Of a DNA stretch of 9,876 nucleotides, positions 1-5,240 are shown piece after piece. The stretch is from NCBI GenBank assembly GCA_046732855.1, contig JBKPNX010000094.1, positions 1-9,876 of the forward strand. Direction: 5' to 3'. The DNA is from JBKPNX01 sp046732855. GTDB taxonomy: Bacteria > Pseudomonadota > Alphaproteobacteria > Geminicoccales > Geminicoccaceae. The translations under genes and the position numbers were made by a program. How positions within the stretch are numbered: position 1 is the stretch's first letter; each line of letters starts with the position of its first letter. Below the pieces are notes generated by a model. The model was not told the origin of the DNA, did no database searches, and saw nothing but the letters and a program-made list of their open reading frames with translations.

Positions 1-1
1 C

Positions 2-220
2 ATGCGCGAGGTGCTCAAGCGCGACCTGCAGCTCGAGGTCAAGGGCATCGCCGACCTGCGCGAAGGCATCGCCACGGCCGAACGCACGGGCGATGCGGTC
101 AGCCGCGAGCTGATGGTCGAAATCCTGACCGACGAAGAGAACCATGAAGATCATCTGATCACCCAGCTGGAGCTGATCGAGAAGATCGGTCTCGAAAACT
201 ATATCGCCGCTCACCTCTGA
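2..220 (+). CDS. bfr: Bacterioferritin, C-terminal part (5' truncated by window edge)
   Basis: Bacterioferritin forms 24-subunit, heme-bearing cytoplasmic shells that oxidise Fe(II) and store iron. About 72 residues are visible. Aligned from memory with E. coli Bfr, they start near family residue 83, so the ATG at 2 is an internal Met and roughly half the gene lies to the left. Ferroxidase-centre residues of this half are intact: Glu12 (E. coli Glu94, in DLQLE), and Glu45 and His48 in DEENH (E. coli Glu127 and His130). The end, IGLENYIAAHL, is the usual family C-terminus. The heme-ligand Met and the N-terminal ferroxidase residues lie outside the window. It converges on the next gene, leaving 90 bp between stops, and is probably not part of the B12 operon. 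A link through iron for the Fe-S enzyme CbiX would be speculation. Confidence 0.93.
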   Translation: MREVLKRDLQLEVKGIADLREGIATAERTGDAVSRELMVEILTDEENHEDHLITQLELIEKIGLENYIAAHL

Positions 221-276
221 CCGAGCGCACAGACGCCGGCGCGGCGCGAACGTTAATCCTGCCAAGAGTTATCGAA

Positions 277-296
277 GCGACGCGTACGGGCGTCGC
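277..296. terminator. GC hairpin between converging genes, possible weak terminator
   Basis: GCGACGC at 277-283 pairs with GCGTCGC at 290-296 around a 6-nt loop. It lies in the 90-bp gap between the bacterioferritin stop (220) and the stop of the minus-strand coiled-coil gene (311), where a shared bidirectional terminator would be expected. Neither strand has a U-tract after the stem, so intrinsic termination would be weak. Nothing else is evident in 221-310. Confidence 0.22.
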
Positions 297-310
297 CGGG
301 GCGGCCGGTC

Positions 311-961
311 TCAGTCCGCCTCGAGCCGGTGCTCCAGCGCCCTGATCTGCTCCTCGAGCGCGACCATGTTCGGGTCTTCGGCGACAACGCTGCCGAAGAC
401 GGTCTGCAGCGTGGCCAGATCGGTCTCGATCGCCTCGAGCAACCGGGCGGCGGCGGCGGTGTCGCCGCGGTCGAGCCGCTGCTCGATCTCGGCAGCGGTT
501 TTCTGCATCGCGACGACTCGCTGGCCGAGGTAGGGCCGCGCCGGTGGCGATGCGGCGGGCGCGGCCGTGCCTCGCGAATATCCGCGCGCGTCGATCGGTG
601 CCGATGCGCGGCGCGGCGAGCTTGAGGGCCGAAGTCCGGGGACCCATCCGATCGCTCTGCGCGCGGCGCGATCGTCCCGGGCGCGCAGCTGATCCAGCTC
701 GAGCGCGAGCTCCTGGAGCCTCGGATCGCGCGGATCTTCGATGCGCTGCTCGCGCACGCGGCGCTGCAGGTTCCGCAGAGCGAACGACGAGAGCCGCGGC
801 GCGCGTTCTACGTCTGCGCGCAACGTGCGCAGATCCCGCTGCAGCTCAGACGTGCGCGCGTCGGAGCCCGCAAAGCCGCCGGCAGTGCCCGGCGCACTCG
901 CCACCAACAGGGCGACGAGGATCAGGGGGGTGACGGGCTGCAGCAACGCCGCCCCTCTCAT
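311..961 (-). CDS. Predicted exported coiled-coil protein of unknown function
   Basis: I do not recognise this 216-residue protein. It begins with a likely Sec signal: a short basic start (MRG), a hydrophobic core at about residues 13-23 (LILVALLVASA), and a small-residue stretch that could be cut near A31. There is no lipobox Cys, and the whole protein lacks Cys. Residues ~36-100 are rich in Leu, Arg, Asp and Glu in heptad-like order. A Pro/Ala/Ser linker follows at ~110-145, then a second coiled-coil-like helix at ~148-216 (for example LEEQIRALEHRLEAD). This suggests an elongated periplasmic protein. Its ATG overlaps the cbiA TGA in ATGA (958-961), so it is probably co-transcribed and translationally coupled, which supports this start and reading frame. 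No catalytic motif is visible. It could be unrelated to B12 chemistry and simply ride at the end of the operon. Confidence 0.7.
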   Translation of the reverse strand: MRGAALLQPVTPLILVALLVASAPGTAGGFAGSDARTSELQRDLRTLRADVERAPRLSSFALRNLQRRVREQRIEDPRDPRLQELALELDQLRARDDRAARRAIGWVPGLRPSSSPRRASAPIDARGYSRGTAAPAASPPARPYLGQRVVAMQKTAAEIEQRLDRGDTAAAARLLEAIETDLATLQTVFGSVVAEDPNMVALEEQIRALEHRLEAD

Positions 962-2322
962 TCGACCACGCGCAGATGACCGGCTCGGCTGGCAGCCTCC
1001 GTCGTTTCGGCCGAGCGGTCGATCAGATGCAGGAAGGAGCCCGCCGCGGCGCCGACGTGAGCGCCGACCGGGCCGAGCGCTTGGCCACGCGCGTCGCTGA
1101 CTTCGAACAGCGGCGACGCAGCGCCGGTGTCGAGCAGGCTCGCGTAGTGGAACTCATGGCCGCGGTACGTGGTCCCGACTTGGCCGAGCGGCGACGCCCC
1201 GAGCAGCCGGATGCGCCGGTAGCCGAGATGCAGGCGGCGCTCCGCAAAGCTGGTCGTGATTGGCAGGAGGCCGGCCATGGTGTGGCCTTCGCCCCGGTGG
1301 TCGATCAGGCTCTGCCCGAGCGTCATGAAGCCGCCGCACTCGCCGTAGATGAAGGCGTCGCGCGCCGCCGCGGCGCGCAGCCCGTCGAGGAATGCGCGGT
1401 TGCCCGCGAGTCGACCTGCGTGCAACTCAGGATAGCCGCCGGGCAGATAGACCGCGGTCGCGCTGGCATCCGGCGGCTCGTCGGCCAGCGGTGAGAAGAA
1501 AAGGATCTCGGCGCCGGCGGCGCGCCAGCCGTCCAGCACGGCGGGATAGGCGAACGCGAAGGCGACGTCTCGGGCGATCGCGATACGCTGGCCGATCGGC
1601 CGCAGCGGTTGCGCCACGGGGCCGTACAGCCCGAGGCCGAATGGCCGGGCGAGCCGGATCAGCCGCGTCAGGTCGACATGCTCTGCCACCAGCGCCGCCG
1701 CCCAGTCGAGGAAATCATCGAGTTCGGACAGTTCGTCCGCCTGGACCAGCCCCAGGTGGCGTTCGGGCAGCGCGAGCCCGGGATTGTGCGGCAGACAGCC
1801 GAGCACCGGCTGGGCAAAGCGGTCGTCGCAGGCGCGGCGCAGCAGCTCGGCATGGCCGTCGCTGCCCACCCGGTTGAAGACCACCCCGGCCACCTCGACA
1901 TCGTCGCGATGGCGGGTGAATCCTTCGACCAGCGCGGCGGCCGAGGCGGCCATGCCGCGCGCGTCCACCACGAGGATGATGGGCAGGTCGAAGAGGCTCG
2001 CGAGGTCGGCGGTCGAGCCCCGACCGTCGTCGGCGCCATCGAACAGACCCATCACGCCCTCGCCGATCACGAGCGTGGCGTCCCTCGTCAGATCGTCGGT
2101 CAGGCCGGCCAGGGTCTCGATCCGCATGGCCCAGCTGTCCAGGTTGACGCATGGTCGCCCGCAGGCGCGGGCGTGGAACGTCGGATCGATGTAGTCCGGG
2201 CCGACCTTGAACGAGGCGGCGGCGATGCCCCTGCGCCGCAGCGCGCGCAGCAGCGCCAGGGTGAAGACGGTCTTGCCGCTGCCGGAGGCCGGCGCCGCGA
2301 CGATCAGCCCGGGTGCGCTCAT
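958..2322 (-). CDS. cbiA: Cobyrinic acid a,c-diamide synthase (CbiA/CobB)
   Basis: This enzyme uses ATP and glutamine to amidate the a- and c-acetate side chains of cobyrinic acid, the last step covered by this cluster. The protein has 454 residues, typical for the family. The N-terminal dethiobiotin-synthetase-like ATPase domain has a P-loop at 10-18 (APASGSGKT), KVGPDYIDP at 39-47 and EGVMGLFDG at 88-96. The C-terminal class I glutamine amidotransferase domain has LPGGYPE at 293-299, the nucleophile Cys329 in YGECGGFM, and the conserved His in GHEFHY (388-393). CobB of the aerobic route is a close homologue acting on hydrogenobyrinic acid. I choose CbiA because CbiX, CbiD and CbiG are all present nearby. 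It is transcribed away from cbiD and is first in a two-gene unit with the exported coiled-coil gene. The start ATG at 2322 places the P-loop immediately downstream, as usual. A clear Shine-Dalgarno is lacking. Confidence 0.96.
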   Translation of the reverse strand: MSAPGLIVAAPASGSGKTVFTLALLRALRRRGIAAASFKVGPDYIDPTFHARACGRPCVNLDSWAMRIETLAGLTDDLTRDATLVIGEGVMGLFDGADDGRGSTADLASLFDLPIILVVDARGMAASAAALVEGFTRHRDDVEVAGVVFNRVGSDGHAELLRRACDDRFAQPVLGCLPHNPGLALPERHLGLVQADELSELDDFLDWAAALVAEHVDLTRLIRLARPFGLGLYGPVAQPLRPIGQRIAIARDVAFAFAYPAVLDGWRAAGAEILFFSPLADEPPDASATAVYLPGGYPELHAGRLAGNRAFLDGLRAAAARDAFIYGECGGFMTLGQSLIDHRGEGHTMAGLLPITTSFAERRLHLGYRRIRLLGASPLGQVGTTYRGHEFHYASLLDTGAASPLFEVSDARGQALGPVGAHVGAAAGSFLHLIDRSAETTEAASRAGHLRVVE

Positions 2323-2340
2323 GTAGGTGCATTCACCAGC

Positions 2341-2369
2341 TTGTCGAACCGACGCTGTTCAGGAATGAT
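2341..2369 (+). promoter_or_regulatory. Possible sigma-70-like promoter for cbiD-cbiJ
   Basis: Within the 125-bp divergent gap between cbiA and cbiD, TTGTCG (2341-2346) and AATGAT (2364-2369) are separated by 17 bp. Each matches four of six consensus bases. Transcription from here would give an untranslated leader of about 70 nt before the cbiD ATG at 2448. I could not find an equally good element on the minus strand for cbiA, nor a B12-box or other riboswitch core in this gap. The match is weak and could be chance. Confidence 0.25.
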
Positions 2370-2447
2370 CAATGCGCCGGTCATGGCAAGAGCTTAGCGC
2401 GGGCCGGCGGCGCGCTGAAGCGAGCACTGGAGGCCGGCGGCGGCACG

Positions 2448-3533
2448 ATGGGACGCGCACCCGAGGGCGAACTGCGACGGGGCTGGACCACCGGCGCCTG
2501 CGCCGCGGCTGCGACCAAGGCGGCCTATCTCGCGCTGCTCACCGGGCGCTTTCCCGATCCGGTAACGATTCAGCTCCCGGGCGGCCAGCGGCCGAGCTTC
2601 GATCTGTTCGAGAGCTCGCTGCGTCCCAAACGCGCGACGGCGGCGGTGGTCAAGGACGCGGGCGACGACCCGGACGTGACCCACGGCGCCGTGGTCCGCG
2701 CCACGGTGTGCCGGGGCGAGCCCGGCTCCGGCGTGCTGTTCATCGCCGGGGAGGGCGTCGGCGTGGTGACCCGGCCAGGCCTGCCCATCGCGGTGGGCGA
2801 GCCGGCGATCAATCCCGGCCCGCGCAAGCTGATCCGCGCCGTGATCGCCGAGATCGCCGACGACCGCGGCGATGGCGACGTCGAAGTGACGCTAGCGATT
2901 CCCGGCGGCGACGCCCTGGCCAATCGCACCACCAATGCCCGCCTGGGCATCGTCGGTGGCCTGTCGATCCTCGGCACGACAGGGGTGGTCATCCCGTATT
3001 CCTGCGCATCGTGGATCCACGCCATCCATCGCGGAATCGACGTGGCGCGCGCCTGTCGCCTTGCCCACGTCGCCGCAGCCACCGGCTCGACCTCGGAACG
3101 GGGGGTGCAGGCGTATTACCGGCTGCCTGAGATGGCGCTGATCGACATGGGCGATTTCGTCGGCGGTACGCTCAAGTACCTGCGGCGTCACCCGATTGCG
3201 CGGGTCACGCTCGCCGGCCGGTTCGCCAAGATCGCCAAGCTGGCCGCAGGCCACCTCGATCTGCATTCCAGCCGCGCGGCGGTCGATCTGCCCCGCCTGA
3301 CCGCGCTGCTCGCCGAGCACGGCGCGACCGGCGACCTGCTCGACCGTGCGCGCGCGGCCGCTTCGGCCAACGAAATGCTGCTCCTCGCCCAGGAGGTCGG
3401 CCTGCCCCTTGCCGACGAAGTCGCCCGCCAGGCGCGTCAGGTCGCGCTGGAGCATCTGGACCGCGGGTGCGCGCTCGAGGTCATGGTGTTCGATCGCGAC
3501 GCCGGGCTGATCGGGCACGCCCGGGGCTGGTGA
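2448..3533 (+). CDS. cbiD: Cobalt-precorrin-5B (C1)-methyltransferase CbiD
   Basis: CbiD methylates C1 of cobalt-precorrin-5B with S-adenosylmethionine to give cobalt-precorrin-6A. It is a marker of the anaerobic pathway and is unrelated to the canonical tetrapyrrole methyltransferases. The 361-residue protein carries the family blocks in order: RRGWTTGACAAAATKAAY near the N-terminus, DAGDDPDVTHGA, GVVTRPGLPIAVGEPAINPG, NARLGIVGGLSILGTTGVV, GDFVGGTLKYLRRH and HLDLHSSRAAVDL. The open frame extends back to 2313, but that would overlap the cbiA start on the other strand and add non-conserved sequence. I place the start at ATG 2448, just before the conserved RRGWTTG block, with GGAGG at 2429-2433 upstream (a rather long spacer of 14 nt). 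It ends with tandem stops, TGA then TAA. The stop lies inside copy 1 of a 36-bp repeat. It is the first gene of a two-gene plus-strand unit with cbiJ. Confidence 0.95.
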   Translation: MGRAPEGELRRGWTTGACAAAATKAAYLALLTGRFPDPVTIQLPGGQRPSFDLFESSLRPKRATAAVVKDAGDDPDVTHGAVVRATVCRGEPGSGVLFIAGEGVGVVTRPGLPIAVGEPAINPGPRKLIRAVIAEIADDRGDGDVEVTLAIPGGDALANRTTNARLGIVGGLSILGTTGVVIPYSCASWIHAIHRGIDVARACRLAHVAAATGSTSERGVQAYYRLPEMALIDMGDFVGGTLKYLRRHPIARVTLAGRFAKIAKLAAGHLDLHSSRAAVDLPRLTALLAEHGATGDLLDRARAAASANEMLLLAQEVGLPLADEVARQARQVALEHLDRGCALEVMVFDRDAGLIGHARGW

Positions 3534-3564
3534 TAACGCCTGCGTGGTCGAGGGCTGTCACACC
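3529..3564 (+). repeat. 36-bp direct repeat, copy 1 (overlaps cbiD stop)
   Basis: This copy begins GGTGATAACGCC and ends GGCTGTCACACC. It matches copy 2 (3597-3632) at 35 of 36 positions, the only difference being G3546 against C3614. The unit has partial dyad symmetry: GGTG/CACC at the ends and GCC (3538-3540)/GGC (3553-3555) inside, so it could fold into an interrupted hairpin or be a protein site. The two tandem stop codons of cbiD lie within its first eight bases. Confidence 0.92.
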
Positions 3565-3596
3565 CCGCATGAGTAGAACAGTCCCAGCGCAAGGGA

Positions 3597-3632
3597 GGTG
3601 ATAACGCCTGCGTCGTCGAGGGCTGTCACACC
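3597..3632 (+). repeat. 36-bp direct repeat, copy 2
   Basis: This second copy lies 68 bp downstream of copy 1, with a 32-bp spacer between them. It is preceded by AAGGGA, so that 3591-3602 reads AAGGGAGGTGAT. This is close to a perfect Shine-Dalgarno, but no start codon follows at usable distance. The sequence after this copy contains CAGGCGCAGGGT, resembling CAGCGCAAGGGA at the end of the spacer after copy 1. That suggests an old tandem duplication of about 68 bp in which only the 36-bp core stayed conserved. Confidence 0.92.
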
Positions 3633-3643
3633 TGGCGTGGGGA

Positions 3644-3675
3644 GTCGGCGCTCAGGCGCAGGGTGCTGAGCCGAC
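3644..3675 (+). promoter_or_regulatory. Stable stem-loop in the cbiJ leader, possible attenuator or RNA-stability element
   Basis: GTCGG and CTCAG (3644-3648 and 3651-3655, with a 2-nt bulge between) pair with CTGAG and CCGAC (3666-3675). This gives ten base pairs closing a 10-nt loop. No U-tract follows, so it is not a canonical intrinsic terminator. Position between the repeats and the cbiJ start suggests a role in termination by another mechanism, RNA processing or translation control, but nothing in the sequence decides between these. Confidence 0.4.
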
Positions 3676-3711
3676 GTTGCGCGGCCAAGGCGTTACCCCC
3701 ATGCTGGCGGC

Positions 3712-4467
3712 GTGGCAAGGCACGATCCCGGCGAAACCAAGCTCCTGATCCTGGGCGGCACTGCGGAGGCCGTCGAGCTGGCCAGGGCGTGTGCGGCGCG
3801 TTCGAACGTCGTGGTGATCAGCTCGCTCGCCGGCCGTACGCGCGCGCCGAGTCTACCGCCCGGCGAGGTGCGGATCGGCGGGTTCGGCGGCGTCGCCGGG
3901 CTGGTCCGGTTTTTGGCCGATCGAGCGATCGACCGGGTGATCGACGCAACCCACCCATTCGCGGTGCGGATCGGCGCGCATGCCGCATTGGCCTGTCGCG
4001 AAACCGGTGTGCCGCGCCTACGCCTGCTGAGGCCCCCATGGACCCGCGAGCCGGGCGACCAATGGACCGAGGTGGCCGACCTGACGGAAGCGGCGCAGCG
4101 GCTGCCCGGGCTCGGCCGCCGCGTTTTCCTCACCGTGGGCCATCAGGACCTCGAGGCATTCGCGGGCACTGACCTGTGGTTCCTGGTGCGCACGGTCGAT
4201 GCGCCCGGCGCGCTGCCGCTGCGCCAGGGTCAATGGCTCGCGGGGCGGGGTCCGTTCGCCGTCGAGGATGAGCTCGCGCTGCTGCGGGCGCACGGGATCG
4301 ACGTCCTGGTGACCAAGGCGAGCGGCGGCGCGGCGACCTATGCCAAGCTGGCTGCGGCGCGGCAGCTCGGGTTGCCTGTGCTGATGGTCCGGCGACCGCC
4401 GCCGCCGCCGGGCCCGGTGGTCGACTCGGTCGAAGCGGCGCTGGCCTGGCTGGAGCAGGCCGCCTAA
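3712..4467 (+). CDS. cbiJ: Cobalt-precorrin-6A reductase (CbiJ/CobK family)
   Basis: This NAD(P)H-dependent enzyme reduces cobalt-precorrin-6A, the product of the adjacent cbiD gene, to cobalt-precorrin-6B. The 251-residue protein has the family's Rossmann start KLLILGGTAEAVELARA (about residues 10-26), then GGFGG, VIDATHPFA, FLTVGHQDLEAF and the C-terminal VTKASGG block. CobK of the aerobic route is homologous. The name CbiJ follows from the anaerobic gene set. GTG 3712 is the best start, because it places ILGGT about ten residues in, as usual. No good Shine-Dalgarno precedes it, so its initiation may depend on the structured 178-bp leader or on coupling to cbiD. Its TAA (4465-4467) overlaps the TAG of the convergent cbiF (4464-4466). 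Confidence 0.93.
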   Translation: MARHDPGETKLLILGGTAEAVELARACAARSNVVVISSLAGRTRAPSLPPGEVRIGGFGGVAGLVRFLADRAIDRVIDATHPFAVRIGAHAALACRETGVPRLRLLRPPWTREPGDQWTEVADLTEAAQRLPGLGRRVFLTVGHQDLEAFAGTDLWFLVRTVDAPGALPLRQGQWLAGRGPFAVEDELALLRAHGIDVLVTKASGGAATYAKLAAARQLGLPVLMVRRPPPPPGPVVDSVEAALAWLEQAA

Positions 4468-5240
4468 CGTGCGCCCGCCGGGCGCAGCACATGGTGGTGA
4501 TCCGGCGCGTACAGCCGGCTGTCTGCAAACTCCTCCGCCGCGAGCGCGCGCCCGACCAGAATCAGCGCGCTGCGAGTGATCCCCTGGCCGCGCATGCGTG
4601 CTCGGATCGTGGCCAGCGTCCCGCGGACGATGCGCTGGTCCGGCCAGGAGGCGCAGTACACCACGACGACCGGACAGTCCTCGCCGCATACCGGCGCGAG
4701 CTCGCGCACGACCCGCACCAGATTGTTGATCGACAGGTGAATCGCCAGCGTGGCGCCGGTCGCCGCGAAGGCCATCAGAGTCTCACCGGCCGGCATCGGC
4801 GAAGCGCGCACCGCGGTGCGGGTCAGCACCACCGACTGGGCGACGCCCGGGAGCGTCAGCTCCTGCTCGATCGCGGCGGCGGCCGCGGCGAAGGCCGGCA
4901 CGCCCGGGGTGATGTCGTAGGGAATGCCGAGCTGGCGCAGGCGGCGCATCTGCTCGCCGATCGCGCCGTAGAACGAGGGGTCGCCCGAATGCACGCGCGC
5001 GACCTCGCGGCCCTGACGGTGCGCAACCGCGATCTCGCCGATGATCGCATCCAGATCGAGGGGAGCGGTGTCGATGATGCGTGGCGCGAGCGGCGTGTCC
5101 TCGCCCGCCTGGGCGATCACCTCCTGGGGCACCAGCGACCCGGCATAGAGCACGACCGGGCAGCTGCGCACCAGGCGCAGGCCGCGCACCGTGATCAGAT
5201 CCGGCGCCCCCGGTCCAGCGCCGATGAAATGGACGGTCAT
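4464..5240 (-). CDS. cbiF: Cobalt-precorrin-4 C11-methyltransferase (CbiF/CobM)
   Basis: This SAM-dependent enzyme methylates C11 of cobalt-precorrin-4 to give cobalt-precorrin-5A. The 258-residue length is normal. Canonical tetrapyrrole methylase features are present: the glycine-rich start VHFIGAGPGAPDLITVRG (3-20), YAGSLVP (32-38), HSGDPSFYGA (84-93), TPGVPAF, and a C-terminal half with ALILVG. The open frame runs back to 5369, but the start at ATG 5240 overlaps the upstream gene's TGA in ATGA (5237-5240) and puts the glycine loop at the N-terminus as in relatives. It is the last gene of the minus-strand operon. No terminator lies between it and the convergent cbiJ. Confidence 0.96.
   Translation of the reverse strand: MTVHFIGAGPGAPDLITVRGLRLVRSCPVVLYAGSLVPQEVIAQAGEDTPLAPRIIDTAPLDLDAIIGEIAVAHRQGREVARVHSGDPSFYGAIGEQMRRLRQLGIPYDITPGVPAFAAAAAAIEQELTLPGVAQSVVLTRTAVRASPMPAGETLMAFAATGATLAIHLSINNLVRVVRELAPVCGEDCPVVVVYCASWPDQRIVRGTLATIRARMRGQGITRSALILVGRALAAEEFADSRLYAPDHHHVLRPAGAR

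Noticed and set aside
3569..3601. Tiny plus-strand ORF (MSRTVPAQGR) between the repeats, a potential leader peptide
   Set aside because: No ribosome site precedes its ATG, the composition is unremarkable, and it lies in the diverged spacer rather than in the conserved core.
3529..3632. Two 36-bp repeats with a 32-bp spacer, sizes that would suit a minimal CRISPR array
   Set aside because: Only one spacer is present, copy 1 overlaps the cbiD stop codon, there are no cas genes, and the flanking sequence after copy 2 resembles the spacer tail, which points to a tandem duplication rather than an acquired spacer.
3565..3711. Possible cobalamin riboswitch in the cbiD-cbiJ gap (AAGGGA...GGTGATAA and GGGCTGTCAC resemble parts of the core)
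   Set aside because: The diagnostic CCCGC-ACTGT segment and the B12-box (AGCCAGGAGACC-like) are missing in proper order on either strand. Similarity is limited to short pieces.
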